Part shown: one piece after another, positions 42,672-61,818 of the stretch
Position numbering within the stretch: the stretch's first letter is position 1
Layout of the letters: each line of letters opens with the position of its first letter
DNA from: Paragorgia papillata
Lineage: Eukaryota > Cnidaria > Anthozoa > Scleralcyonacea > Coralliidae
Length of the DNA: 64,000 nucleotides
Assembly: GCA_035771165.1 (NCBI GenBank)
Contig: JAWNZC010000337.1
Location: forward strand, 6,539,501 to 6,603,500
Direction: 5' to 3'
Program-made: the position numbers and the translations under genes
Notes under the pieces: generated by a model
Databases searched by the model: none
Seen by the model: only the letters and a program-made list of their open reading frames with translations
Told to the model about the DNA's origin: nothing

Positions 42672-43208
42672 TTAACGGATGAAGATGTAGCCCATAGCAT
42701 TGATTTCGGCATCACCATTGTCTGCATAGCAGCCTGCAAAGTTGCCACATGAGTTGAGGGAAGGTTGCAAATTGCACCCTGCGTGACTAAAAGACTTTCC
42801 TCCAAAGCCAAGAAATGTATCCGGTGTATTGCAGTTCCCTTCATTGTTTCCTACAATGCCTATCCGAACACGAGCGTTCGTTGTGTTTCCTGGCTTGATA
42901 TTAAACCCTTCTTTGTTACAATGTTGCTGCAGAGATGAATTAGCGATGAGAGACTTCCACTTCTGACGAGAAAGATTAGTTGACCGGGTAACGTCGTCTG
43001 AGATCAAACTGTACAGAGAAATGGCATTGTAACTGACGGATACAAACTTGAGATTATTGGTAACTTTCATTCCAACACACAGCTCTTTAAATGAAGTACT
43101 ATGATATGTCCCCAGTTTGGTTTCTTGATCATCAAATGCTGTCAGTCCACCAGAAGGATTATAACTTTGATTGTTGCTCCAATAATTTGAAGAATAAACG
43201 AAAGTATC
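42672..43208 (-). CDS. Copy A last exon (C-terminal fibrinogen-like half)
   Basis: Acceptor TTTATTGAAG (TTTATTGTAG in copy B). Begins DTFVYSSNYW and contains SGGLTAFDDQETKLGTYH, ELCVGMK, SLYSLISDD, WKSLI, RIGIVGNNEGNC, FLGFGG and ADNGDAEINAMGYIF, the pattern of the coral family. Confidence 0.85.
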   Translation of the reverse strand, partial: DTFVYSSNYWSNNQSYNPSGGLTAFDDQETKLGTYHSTSFKELCVGMKVTNNLKFVSVSYNAISLYSLISDDVTRSTNLSRQKWKSLIANSSLQQHCNKEGFNIKPGNTTNARVRIGIVGNNEGNCNTPDTFLGFGGKSFSHAGCNLQPSLNSCGNFAGCYADNGDAEINAMGYIFIR

Positions 43209-44214
43209 CTTCAATAAACACACGCAAAGAAAAATTAAACGGAATTATTCTACAACATGCATGCATGAGAAAGTTTCCTTGCTGCCAGAGGTCTCTCTAC
43301 AGGAAAGAACTGACCTCTGCAAACACCCGACACTTTGTTTGATGTAGCCACCGTCCAGAATCATGTACGTATCATACCAGTTTTGACACACATTCTGATT
43401 GCGCATGCAATGACCAACGAGTAGTTTACGTAGCGCCAGAGTGTAACAATTAGCGTTCTTGGGCCGCCAGTTGAGCTGCTGTAATCCTGTTTTTATCTCT
43501 TTGTTTACTATTCAAAACAGTATTTCCGTAAATAATTAAGAAAACTTTGTCACAGAGTCAGTATAAAGTTCTTTACAGTGTTTGGGAAGTTACAAGACGA
43601 CTCGCATATCTCGTGTTTCTGAACTTCGTGGTCAAGGCAACTTCGCCATGAGCGACAGAAAAAGTGTCTGATGTTTGCAGAGGTTTCTTTCCTGTAGAGA
43701 TCTCTCTGCCAGGTTGATTAATATCACCATGAACAAAAAATAATTGTTTCTGCATTAGGTCCATTTATACGAACGATAATATGTCGCGACACATAGTGCA
43801 TCTAATGAATAGCTGGAATACTCTGGGGGCAGAAAGTCATCTTTATTATATTGCTTTTAGTCTCCTACAAATTGTTACCCATGCGGTCAAGAGATAACAC
43901 AGGGCGTATATATGTGACTAGTGGGAGTGAATCCGAATATACGACTTTGGTTTTTAAGCGTCATATAAGCGCATCCCATTGATACAATTTCCTCAGTACG
44001 CATGCATAGCGAGACTTATAACATGTATATTGTATATACCATGCAGTGGCGTAACGCTCATTAGGTAGGGTTAGGTCGAAAACTATTAGAGCCCCCGACA
44101 GATGCGGTGGTTTCGAAAAAATGGGGTACAAGGTTAATCACAAGGTGAAGTGCATGTGAATAAATTGAATTGAATTGACGTCACGTCGGTCATCATTCGT
44201 GGAGCATAACCTAC

Positions 44215-44352
44215 CTTGGACCATTAATGTTCATTACCATAGTCCATCCTCTTCCTGTACATCCACGAAGTGACGTCATTTGACAATACACTTTTGTGTA
44301 ACCTGACGTGGTGTTTGTTTTAATTTTGTAAACGCCATCATCTTTAGCCTCA
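44215..44352 (-). CDS. Copy A third exon (fibrinogen-like N-terminal half), frameshifted end
   Basis: Encodes SEAKDDGVYKIKTN, KVYCQMTSLRGC and GRGWTMVMNINGP. 138 bp against 136 bp in copy B: three bases gained, one lost at the 3' end before the GTAGGT donor. Confidence 0.82.
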
Positions 44353-44904
44353 CTAAAATACAAAAGAAATAAAAAATATGTGGAATGCTTAGAAATATTT
44401 GACCACAATCGGAGAACGGAGGCTGTTTTGAGATAAACTCTGGCGTAGATCGGGCACTGTTCATAGAGATGTGATCGGGAAATTCGCACGCGTGCACATG
44501 ACGGTATTTGTTTGGTGCAATGAAGCAACAATACAATCTCAATCAGTCAGCGGTGATTTAAATATTAATATGCGAATAGCACTTAAGATATGGGTGGAAA
44601 AAAATATTTTTCACCAATTTATATAACACCATACTAAATCACTGCCGTTTGGTTGCCGAATTATTGATCAAATGGTATTGAATAGAATTTCCATTGCACT
44701 GCCTACGTCATTTGCAGTGCGTCTTTGTTCCATTTACCGAGCAAAAATTCTATGTGGTAAAAAAATGTGTGGTAAAAAAAATACGCTACGCTGCCCGTTA
44801 GAATCCAATCATCTTATATTTCAAAACTAGAAGTTGGTTACTGCAATTATTCGACGAATAATTGTTTGCTAGTACTTATATATAGTATTAAAACATAACA
44901 TTAC

Positions 44905-44941
44905 CTGGAAAAATCTAGCACTGATTTCCAAGATTTAAAAA
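44905..44941 (-). CDS. Copy A second exon, 37 bp, Cys lost
   Basis: Acceptor TTTTTGCAG, donor GTAATG. Reads VFKSWKSVLDFS where copy B has VFKSCKAVLDIS. Confidence 0.75.
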
Positions 44942-44991
44942 CTGCAAAAATATCGATAAAACAATGATTTGATTAGTTTGCGAAAGGTTCA

Positions 44992-46195
44992 CAAAATTCT
45001 AGGCCCATTAATGTTTTTGTTATATATCAATGATATAGTTAATGCTTCAGACGTATTACAGTTGATCTTGTTTGCGGATGATACAAACGTATTTTACTCG
45101 GCGCATAAAATCCTGCTTTTTTGGCTAATATTTTGAAAGATGAGTTGGATAAGTTGACCGAGTGGTTTAGGGCTAACAAACTTTCTCTCAATTTGAAGAA
45201 AACTAAATTCATGATATTTAGACCTAGACAAAATAAACGTTACATCAATATAAATCTAATTATTGATGGACAACAAATTGAGCAGGTCAAGGAAAGTGTA
45301 TTTTTAGGAGTTGTTCTTGATGAACATTTATCATGGAAACCACAAATTTCATTTGTTGCTAATAAAATATCCAAATCTATAGGGATCATATTCAAATCAA
45401 GCTTTTGCCTTTTCAAATCTTGCTTGCGTACTCTTTATTAGGCCTATTCACTTATTTACCCTTACTTGTACTAATGTAGTATAGTTTGGTCGTCTACATA
45501 CAAAAGTAATCTCTGCCGTATTGAACGACTCCAAAAACGCATAGTCAGAATAATAAACAAAAGTAAATTTGATGCGCACAGTAGTCCTTTATTTAAGAAG
45601 AGTAAAATATTAAAAATCCATGATATTTGTTCATTACAAATAGGACAACTTATGTTTTCTTACAAGCATGGAATGTTGCCTAAAAGCTTTGAAAATTTAT
45701 TTCCAATAACTAGTGAAGTTCACAGTTACAAGAAATGCCGGACAATTTACCATTCCTTTATGTAGAACAAATATTTGTCAATTTTCAATTAGATACCAAG
45801 GTCCAAAGCTCTTCAACTCTCTTGCTGCTGAAATTGTCAATTGCACTAGTCTCAAACTTTTTTCAGAAAAACTCAAATCTTTTTTTTACCAATCATATTC
45901 TGAGTAAGGTTATTTTATTTATTTCCCGTTTGGACTTTATTATTGACATGATACTGTTTAACATTTGATTTTTCATTATCTTCAAAATCTTTTTTCATAA
46001 TTTTGTACTTACTTAAACTCTAGGAGGAAGTCATAGTTATTATAAGCCATAAGGTTTTTTTCTATAACTTCCTCACCACTGGTCTACTACATGTTATTTT
46101 CAACTACTTTTGTAAATCCTTTTTTGGGGTAAAATTCAATAAATTCAATTCAATTCAATTCAATTCAATTCAATTCAATTCAATTCAATAAATTC
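44992..46195 (+). pseudogene. Non-LTR retrotransposon remnant in the intron of gene copy A
   Basis: Opens in motif B/C of a reverse transcriptase (LGPLMFLLYINDIV, then LILFADDTNVFYS), followed by LDKLTEWFRANKLSLNLKKT, FMIFRPRQN and VFLGVVLDEHLSWKPQIS (thumb). An IERLQKRIVRIIN segment comes next, and then a 3' UTR ending in a (CAATT)n tail at 46139-46195. Stops and frameshifts break it. It runs antisense to the host gene and is absent from copy B. Confidence 0.88.
46139..46195 (+). repeat. (CAATT)n LINE tail
   Basis: About ten CAATT units flanked by AATAAATTCAA. Simple-repeat tails are usual for L2/CR1-like elements. Confidence 0.92.
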
Positions 46196-46336
46196 AACAA
46201 TATACTAAAACAGGTCAATAATTTAACTCGGCTTTAACTTCTGAAAGAGCTGCTCATGTGAAACAATAATTAATCAGCAATTTACATCAAGAGAAAATTA
46301 CTTCTTTTTTTATCAGTTCAAGCAAGACAAGCATAC

Positions 46337-46460
46337 CTTTCCCAATCGCACAGATTTTCCCTCGGTATCTTACACTGCAATTACAACTGAAACCGTCTGG
46401 TTGTCCAGGATTTGGGACACATTGTCTACCATTCTTGCAGAAGTTGCTTGGGCATTGTAA
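46337..46460 (-). CDS. Copy A EGF exon
   Basis: Acceptor CCTTTTAAG, donor GTATGC; 124 bp as in copy B. Six Cys with C-x4-C spacing and YRGKIC at the end. Begins in phase 0, so further N-terminal exons are expected upstream but were not recognised. Confidence 0.85.
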
Positions 46461-46887
46461 CTTAAAAGGAATCAAGCAATGACCACCTTTATACAACTGG
46501 CACATTGGGCGCCTGGACGTATTTGAGAAATTTTTAGTGCGTCTTTTAATGCGACGTACGTAATTTCGTCACCCAAGGTATATATATATATAAACGGCTA
46601 TCAATTGCGATATTCGTCCAGACGAGCTATATGTTTTATTGTGTCGAGAACGAGGCATTAAAATAGAGAGTTTGTCTTCACGTATAATAATACGTCGGAA
46701 CATGTAGAGGTCAATGATCTCTAGATGTAAAGATGAATACTGACAAAGCAACATATCCTCTCATCTAGAATTCAAGATAATTCTGAATTTTAATGTATTC
46801 GGAAACCCACTCCCCACCTAAAACTCGCAATTTGATTGGATAATTGTCAACCTTGGCAACGAACTTCGGAACTTGCGAACGAACTTC

Positions 46888-46923
46888 ACGGCGGAAACAC
46901 ACGGCGGAAACACACGGCGGAAA
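46888..46923. repeat. Short tandem repeat ACGGCGGAAACAC
   Basis: Three units, the last incomplete. Confidence 0.9.
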
Positions 46924-47187
46924 AGTAATGTGAAATCAACAGTAACTTTAAAAAAATAACTCGCTCAACTCAGAGTAAAGCCAGCAAGGCGGAGAAGGCT
47001 AAGCACTAGCAACTCTACTCATATCTGGCATGAGTTCCAAGCCCGGACAGGTGCATGGTCACCAATTCATATACAACTCAATCCAATTGGGCTTTACTCC
47101 AGTCCTCAGTTGTGAGAGGCAGTGCACTGATAGCTAGCTTGACTATTAAAGCTATGGTACTAAAAGCTACAGTCATAAAGTATATGG

Positions 47188-47357
47188 TATAGAGCGTTTT
47201 CACTCACATGATCGGTGGCCCCATGGGGGTGGTGAAACAATACGAAATATTTGAATAAGAAAGAGCTAATTCCCATACCGTACACCAATATGGCCGCCAT
47301 TTGATTGTTTTGGTACACCAATATGGCCGCCGTGACGTCAGATGAAAACGCTCTATA
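47188..47357. repeat. MITE (TATAGAGCGTTTTC ends), copy 2
   Basis: Same family as 22270-22415. Longer because GTACACCAATATGGCCGCC occurs twice. Confidence 0.9.
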
Positions 47358-47359
47358 GT

Positions 47360-48540
47360 AAAGCTTTAAGTAGGTCAATCAAATTAACATAACTAACAAC
47401 TCACAAAATTTGACTTAATTGACTACTATACAGTATTTAAATATCTTCGTTGCAACAATTTGTCAAACAATAATGCAATCTAGTTAGAAGGTAAAGGTTT
47501 AGATAACCAGCTTTAGATTTAGCTTTAGATAACCAGCATCTCGAGTATTACTGCTGTATAATTTAATAGTGAATGAAAAAGATGTCCAGCAATGTCATAA
47601 AAATTATAAGAGCAACCATGCATTAATTGTTGTTCAAGACATATGCATACATTCAGTAAAAGGAAGAATATAAATGTTTGCGACACAGATTTTGCATGAC
47701 ATTGACAACTGCAGCATACAATTTTACTCCATTAACACTGCATCAGTATACATGTATAGACTTGCCAGTTCACGCTCTCAACATAGCCTGTCCCTGACAT
47801 TTGACTATTAATTGTCATCTACATCGACAATATGCTATGTAATAGCATATTTCGCTCGTGGATTACCATAGGTTTCGGACATTGTTACTTGATCATGAAG
47901 CTAACTTTGTTTTCTTAGAAGAAGGTCATCCATTTCTGTTCGGCAACGCACAGTCTTGTCAGTTTTAATACGAAGCTCGATCAGACATGTTGGCCATAAA
48001 AATTACCTTGTCTGAATATGAAATCGTCCATGCTACGACCAGTAATTTGCTTTCAAATAGTTTTATCATCATTCCAACAACGTCTAGTACATCACAATTA
48101 ATAATTGCCTACGATTCATACTTAAAATACTTACTAAACTTGTAAAAACTTTCTCTTGTTGAAATGCTGTCAACAATGACTTATGAAATACTTGGTGTAC
48201 AGTAGTTATTTTGGCATTTGTGGTTTGTCGTGAGTCAATCGTTTATTCTTTTGTTAACTTAATTTACATTAAACATACGACCAATCTCGTACCCAGAGCA
48301 ATACGCGCGGCCGGGCATATTCGGCTCTGGATACGAGATTGACACACGACAGCATAGTATCTACTCGCGCATGCGCAGTAGATACAAAAACACTGTCTTG
48401 GAATAATAAGTGCAATTAGTTTACATCATCAAATTCCAAGATGGTGATTGCCATGAGGCCTGTTCAAACATGCGGAGATCCTTTTAAGGCCACACAAACG
48501 ACGCTTGTTTTAGATTTACGTTATTTTCGATTTCCGAAAT
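47360..48540. other. No gene recognised
   Basis: AT-rich. A 50-bp hAT-like relic is at 48292-48341. A short minus-strand stretch near 47970 (LIELRIKTDKTVRCRTEMDD) looks protein-like but lacks a usable splice acceptor. Confidence 0.45.
48292..48341. repeat. Minimal hAT-like MITE, 50 bp
   Basis: CAATCTCGTACCCAGAGC and GGCTCTGGATACGAGATTG separated by about 13 bp. No clear target duplication. Confidence 0.7.
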
Positions 48541-48555
48541 CGATGGTCCCTCAAT

Positions 48556-48756
48556 TTAGCGAATTTCTGTAAGTTGTAGGTCTTCATTTACAATATTGTG
48601 TGCTTCCTCCCATTCGATAAGCCGCTTCAGTATATTCTTCGCAGTATCGCTAATTTCATACCTTGTTCGAGGAGGTATAAAACACAGAAATGCCAAGGCT
48701 TGTCCAAACGAGATAATTTCCCTTACGAAAATTTCATATAAGACTTCATATACCAT
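48556..48756 (-). CDS. Hypothetical short frame, possible last exon of an unknown gene
   Basis: Minus strand encodes SFGQALAFLCFIPPRTRYEI and NILKRLIEWEEAHNIVNEDL before a TAA. The composition looks protein-like, but the upstream part runs into the palindromic element at 48720-49012. No homologue is recognised. Confidence 0.25.
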   Translation of the reverse strand: MVYEVLYEIFVREIISFGQALAFLCFIPPRTRYEISDTAKNILKRLIEWEEAHNIVNEDLQLTEIR

Positions 48757-49012
48757 TTCATATTTGAAAATGTTCCAATACGATATATGAAGTTTCTTAT
48801 TCGATATATGAAATTTTTGTATGAAGATAAAAATTTAATATATGGAATAAGAAATTTCATATATGGAAATGGAACATTTTCATATATGAAATTTGTAATT
48901 TATTAATTTAATTACATTTAATTTCATATATGAAATTACAAATTTAATATATGAAATTGACATTTCATATATGAAACCGTATATGAAGTCTTATATGAAA
49001 TTTTCGTAAGGG
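48720..49012. repeat. Foldback element made of TTTCATATATGAAA palindromes
   Basis: CCCTTACGAAAATTTCATAT and AAGACTTCATATA at the left, mirrored exactly at the right end. Inside, about a dozen TTTCATATATGAAA-like palindromes occur, giving many alternative hairpins. Confidence 0.92.
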
Positions 49013-49019
49013 TTTGGTC

Positions 49020-49758
49020 AAAGAATTTTGAATTTAGCCAGTATATCTAATCTCTATCGCTGCATTCCCTAAGAATTATTATAATTCTTCTTCTCCTGAA
49101 ATCTTCTTGTAGTCAGGGGTTTCCAGAATAATACTGATGAACGACCAAATTTGTTTGAGGTTCATAATATCATGTTTTCAGGAATTTATTTTGTTCTCAC
49201 AGGTCCATTAACTAATATACCTCATTATATTCATTTTTACTAATCCTACCTTCGTTGACGTCAAACCAGGTCTGAATATCATACCCAGTTTGACGTCAAC
49301 GGAGGTGACAACAAAATAAATTCCCGTAAACATAATGTTACAAAGGAATAGCTTAAAAAGAGGTACATTAGCTCGATTTGGGTCATTTAGCCGGACGTTT
49401 AATAGCTTTTAATACACGTCAACACAACGTGCAGACGTGCAAAATGAAACCGTTGAAACGTGCAGGCTTATCAAAACATGACAGTTACGCCCACATAACC
49501 GATACGTTTGCCTCTGGCATTGTATTAATTTGGCGGTTGGTTCTAAACGTAAAAAAAAACGCAATAAAATATTTGAGGTTTGCGCTTGAACGCAAATAGA
49601 GACCTTAAGCAAACTAAGACGACGAGACAATTAAGTTACTGCATTTAAAGGAAACCATGGATCAGGACATCGTATATTGTATGCTTTATGTATTTTGTGA
49701 GACCTTTAAAAAGCAGCCGTAGCTTCGACAACGTGACGTATAATTGATTAACGCCTAA
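49020..49758. other. No gene recognised
   Basis: Contains a small hairpin (TGACGTCAAACCAGG against CCAGTTTGACGTCAA near 49256-49302) and short unrecognised frames at 49378-49599. Confidence 0.4.
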
Positions 49759-49759
49759 G

Positions 49760-50819
49760 CATTACCAGAAATTTGGGACATTTTGCGGCCACGTTCGTAG
49801 CCAGTGGTTACTCCCATGATAATAATATACAGTAAATATTTTCCGAAAATGCAAACGGCTGCTAAGAACAAAGATCGCCTCTGCTTTCAAAGTAAATAAA
49901 CATGGTTGCAGGCTGCTCGAAAGAGAAGAGACCTCCGTGGCTTCGTCGTTTGTCCTTCTCGCAGCTCAACTCCACGTTTAGACATAACGGCCTCCTGCTG
50001 ATAGACGAAATCGGAGTTTCGACTGTGCATACAATCTGAGTCGGGATAAAACGTAGTTCGTTTATATAACATGAGGCTGAAGCAGCCGCAGTAAACATAA
50101 CATTTCTGATTTCAGAAACCTTTTAATGCTTAGGTATTCTATAAGGATAAAATTTGCTTCTCAATTATCCTTGACAATAATCCTAAACGTAGTGTCTAAA
50201 AATAATGAACTCAAAACATGAAAAAATAGTCCCAGCCTATGTTATCTTCCCGTTATGCTTTAATAGACACGATGTAATTTGCATAGGGGCCCAAATTGAA
50301 AAGGAAACTAATTTGCATGTGGGCCTAAATAAAACTACGATTTGGTGTATTGCTCAAACACACTGTAAAACCAAGAACGTTTAAAGGCTTTGGGAACCGC
50401 AATGTTGTTAGATACGGAGATATTTACGAGTTATATTAGCAGTTCGAACATTGCTAAATACATAGCAAGCTCCGCACTTTGCGTCGTTCGCAAGGAAAGT
50501 GGTGTTTTGGCAGATTTGTATCGCATGTTTAGCAGGATTACTATGGCTTACATAACAGAATGAGTCAAATAAGCAGCGTAAATAAATCGATGTTGGGAAC
50601 CGACTGTGTATTTCGGTAAGCGAACATTTTTTGTTATAACGTTTCCTTACTTAACTCTTAACAGGAATCGAGCTCCGCAACCGAGAAGTCTATGTCCCTA
50701 GTAGGATAAATTTTAAAATTTACGATTTTACTGTAGTATTCCTTATACGATTTGGCCGTCATGTTTAATGGCCTATATGCGCCCGCGCGACGCCATCTTG
50801 TCCCAAATTTCTGGTAATG
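49760..50819. repeat. TIR element, 1060 bp (CATTACCAGAAATT family)
   Basis: CATTACCAGAAATTTGGGAC at the left is mirrored by GTCCCAAATTTCTGGTAATG at the right. Same ends as the element at 57601-58367. No transposase recognised. Confidence 0.82.
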
Positions 50820-50889
50820 GTAAACTAACAGCTTTTGCACGAGCAAGTCACTTTAGATCAAGTCGCGAATGTGAATACTGACGATTGCC

Positions 50890-52140
50890 CGGCGGGATGG
50901 ACACCAAGTCAGCTAAAGGAAGCTTAAGAATAAGAGAAAGATCCACCTATCAGTACAATCCTGCAATGGATGAGAGAAAAAGGAGATATGCCATTGGCCT
51001 CCAATGTGGAAAGGGTTAGTCGAGCAGTACGAAGACTGTGGTCTCAGTGGGAACGGCTTGTCTGACGTGATAGCGTTTTGTTCAGAAAGTGTCCCAACAC
51101 AAACGACGAGACTATCCGACATTAGATGCTCAAGCATTGGTGCCAGAAATCCTGGAGCAGCTACATGATGGGCCAGCTGGTGGACATCTAGGAATTCTGA
51201 AAACTTCAGAGAAAGACCGAGAACGATTCAACTGGCACGGAGTGACGAAAGATGTAGAAGTGTGCCCATGGTGTCGTCAATGTGCCAAATTCTCAAGGCG
51301 TAAATCTCATTCAACTAAGCCTAGAACTTCAATAATCAGCAACATTGTCGGTTATCCATTTGAAAAAGTAGCCGTCGATTTGATGGGGTCGTTACCGACC
51401 TGAAAATGGGAACAAGTACATCAATGTCGTGGCCGACTACCTTACACGATGGGTACAGCATATCTAACCCCTAATCAAGAAGCTGAGACTGGGGTCAGAA
51501 AACTTGTCGATGAGTTTGTATGTAGGTATGGCGCGCCGGAAATCCTGCACTCCGACCAGGAGCGAAACTTCATTCGAGTCGTCGGGGACGTTTAGTACCT
51601 TATCACCCTCAGTCGGATGGTGCTGTTGAAAGGTTCAATCGGACTTTGGTATCCATGCTGTTGATGTATGTGAATGACAACTACTCCGATTGGAACACTC
51701 ACCTCCCTATAGTAGTGTTGGCTTATCGAATCAGTGTACATGAAACGACAAAGTTCACGCCAATATTACGTTCTTTTTGGTCATGACATTCGTTCATCGA
51801 CAGATCTTGCCTTTAACCTACCCAGAGATCCAGTGAAGGATCTCCCAGGCTACGTTTTCGATATGAAATAAAAGCTAGTTGATGTTCAATTGCATGCACG
51901 GACTGGTTCGAGACCAGATTAACAAGGCGCAGAAAAGGTTGTAAGAAGACCTTATACGACCGCAAGGTACACGTATACGGTGAGCCGTATTAGAAGGGCG
52001 ATAAAGTCTTTTACCATGCACAACCCTGTGGTAAAACGTGGACTATCCACGAAATTTCATCACATTTCGGCAGGTCCATGGGTTAAGGTCTCCCGCATTG
52101 CAGACTCAACATACCGACTAATGTGAGACACGTAAACGAA
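50890..52140 (+). pseudogene. Ty3/gypsy-type LTR retrotransposon integrase, broken
   Basis: The longest intact piece, 51089-51403, contains the H-x-H-x-C-x2-C zinc-binding region (HDGPAGGHLG to CPWCRQCAKF), then FEKVAVDLMGSLP at the start of the catalytic core. Earlier frames carry ILQWMREKGDMPL and RRLWSQWERLV, the usual integrase N-terminal approach. Later frames carry ILHSDQE and PYHPQSDGAVERFNRTL of the core, and a C-terminal GDKVFYHAQP stretch, all separated by frameshifts and stops. No LTRs, RT or RNase H were seen. Confidence 0.85.
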
Positions 52141-52169
52141 GGAAGTTATTACAAATTGCCGTATTTAAT

Positions 52170-52242
52170 CGATTCAGACGGCGGTATTTTTCATGAACTT
52201 AATTTTAGTATTAGATACGACTCATGAAAATTACGCCGTCTG
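52170..52242. repeat. Short foldback element
   Basis: TTCAGACGGCGGTATTTTTC and ATGA at the left face TCATGAAAATTACGCCGTCT and GAA. Confidence 0.85.
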
Positions 52243-52309
52243 AAACAGGCCATTGAGCCACGTACGGTTTGACTAGTTCTCAGGTATAAATATCGAAAAG
52301 AACCTTGGT

Positions 52310-52440
52310 CTACTATCTGATTTCCAGTGGCTCAATGGTTATAGAGCGTCGGGCTGGCTTTCGGAAGGTTGTGGCTTTTATCTGAGTTTAACTTGCGACA
52401 GCTTGTACAGCAAAAACAACCAAAAAAAATTATGTTAATC
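52310..52440 (+). repeat. tRNA-derived SINE in duplication unit B
   Basis: CCAGTGGCTCAATGGTTATA and GGAAGGTTGTGG head, ACAGCTTGTACAGCAAAAAC body. Confidence 0.78.
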
Positions 52441-52689
52441 TACCCGGCAAAGATTATGATGCTTGAACTTACTTTAGGAGTTGTTAAAAATTTGGTATTT
52501 TAATTTAGAACTCTTATACCTGTACAACTTTTCTTGATATATTGCGCAAAACTTCTCTACATATCACAAAACAAACACTAGAACTCGATCTACCCCCAAA
52601 AATCACAAATTACAATGACAGAGTCACCGTCCAAATCAAGTAATACCTCCCACGTCCGCGAGCACAAAAACGCGCGAAGTGGCCTTTTG

Positions 52690-52690
52690 C

Positions 52691-52717
<27 letters not shown>
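52690..52717. repeat. (TA)n microsatellite
   Basis: About 14 units, within a block absent from unit A. Confidence 0.95.
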
Positions 52718-52721
<4 letters not shown>

Positions 52722-52812
52722 TGATCAAGGAGCCAACTCTCTTCAAAGTTCAAAAAAAATTACAGTTTAATCAGTAGTCGTAAGACAGGAACATTTAAAA
52801 ACCTTTTTATTT

Positions 52813-52852
52813 TGACGTTTCGGGGCACAGCCCCTTCTTCGACTACTGATTT
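52813..52852 (-). ncRNA. Candidate degenerate hammerhead ribozyme motif of a retroelement
   Basis: The minus strand reads GAAGAAGGGGCTGTGCCCCG followed by AAACGTC: a GGGGC-UGU-GCCCC stem between an AGA-type half-core and GAAAC. A 12-bp outer helix (52769-52780 with 52840-52851, AATCAGTAGTCG) encloses it. Hammerheads need CUGAUGA and GAAA around stem II; only GAAA is intact. Such motifs are known from Penelope-like elements (established). Catalysis is doubtful here. Confidence 0.4.
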
Positions 52853-53123
<271 letters not shown>

Positions 53124-54202
53124 ATGTGGTTTCCATTTTGTCGTAGGCAGAGCAGCTGGGATAGGATTTACCCTATCCCAGGGACCGCGAACGACCGTTA
53201 GCTACCCACAAACGACCAGATGGAAAGCAGACTTAAACAGCGAACCACCATCGTCGTTACCGCCAAAATGGATATTTTAAAGCCATAGAAACGACAAAAT
53301 ATATATGTTAAACCAATGTCTATTTTATATTCACTAACATAATTACTCCCATTATTTTGCCATAAGTATATATCTACATACATAAAATTATATATATTAC
53401 GTGATATACAGACAAACTGTTTGTGCGGGATGAAACATTGGCAATTAATACAGTTTTAATGTTCTATCTTGAATATCTATAGTGAGTTTCTTTTCTTGAA
53501 GAGATGGATATATGTAGTATAGTTACATGCATCTGTCTACATTATTTTTGTAAATGCTAACATATACGTATGCAGATAAAGTGAAAGGTAAACAAATTAA
53601 ATACGTTTTACAAACTGTAGCTTAACAGACATAATAGTTTATTAGAGGCAATGCCAAGGCTCCAGAGACTTAGTTCTAGATTGCGAAAACTTAATGAAAT
53701 TGTGTTCCGGTGTCGCGATTTCAAGATTGATAGCACCTAACAGATTTCCCATGGCCGCTCCTTGTAAATTTTGCCACCCTCTCCAGAATTAATGAGCGTG
53801 GTTTTCGCACAACTATTACTAAAGTTGATTCCGCATGAGCGGAATGGAAGCTGAATGTGTACTGGAAGCGGACGACCTCGTCTTCCTATACGACAGCTAC
53901 AAACAATAAACTAAACGCGTGTAGAAAAGCGACGTTCATGAAGTCACCTGAAAACGACTGGTTTGTTTACAAACGACCCAGTATTTGTAGGGAATTTTCT
54001 ATCGAAGAGATGGCAAAGGTAATAAAATTTATTGTTTCTCGTACAGAGACCTCCATTTTGGACTTCCTGCGCCTTGACATTGCCCCTTCAACCAGCTCAA
54101 ATAAAATTAATGTTAAACAGATCGACATAATTGTTTGTTTGGTCCATGCAACTAAGTATTAATTGTCTTCTCATTCTACAAAAGCAGGATTAAATATTGC
54201 AA

Positions 54203-61818
<7,616 letters not shown>

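Larger units (their letters stand above)
42672..46460 (-). pseudogene. EGF + fibrinogen-like (USOMP5-like) gene, copy A, probably decaying
   Basis: Minus-strand exons correspond one to one with copy B: 46337-46460 (EGF), 44905-44941, 44215-44352 and 42672-43208 (last, TAA at 42672-42674). The EGF exon reads CPSNFCKNGRQCVPNPGQPD with all six Cys. The last exon encodes 178 residues, identical in length to copy B, ending AMGYIFIR. Two changes argue against function. The third exon lost one G at its end (NINGP then shift, against NGSK in copy B), so joining to the last exon is out of frame. The Cys of KSC in the second exon is Trp. It also has one extra Asp codon. The last exon has no stop, so decay is recent, or an unseen splice rescue exists. 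A LINE fills the first intron. Confidence 0.72.
39586..46825. repeat. Tandem segmental duplication, unit A
   Basis: Matches 52256-62215 in order, from CCACGTACGGTTTGACT through TTAAACCAATGTCTATTTTA and the whole EGF/fibrinogen-like gene, to CCTCTCATCTAGAATT upstream of it. Differences are mostly later insertions in one unit or the other. Confidence 0.9.

Noticed and set aside
47940..48000. Minus-strand exon (LIELRIKTDKTVRCRTEMDD)
   Set aside because: Protein-like, but there is a stop just upstream and no AG acceptor in between.
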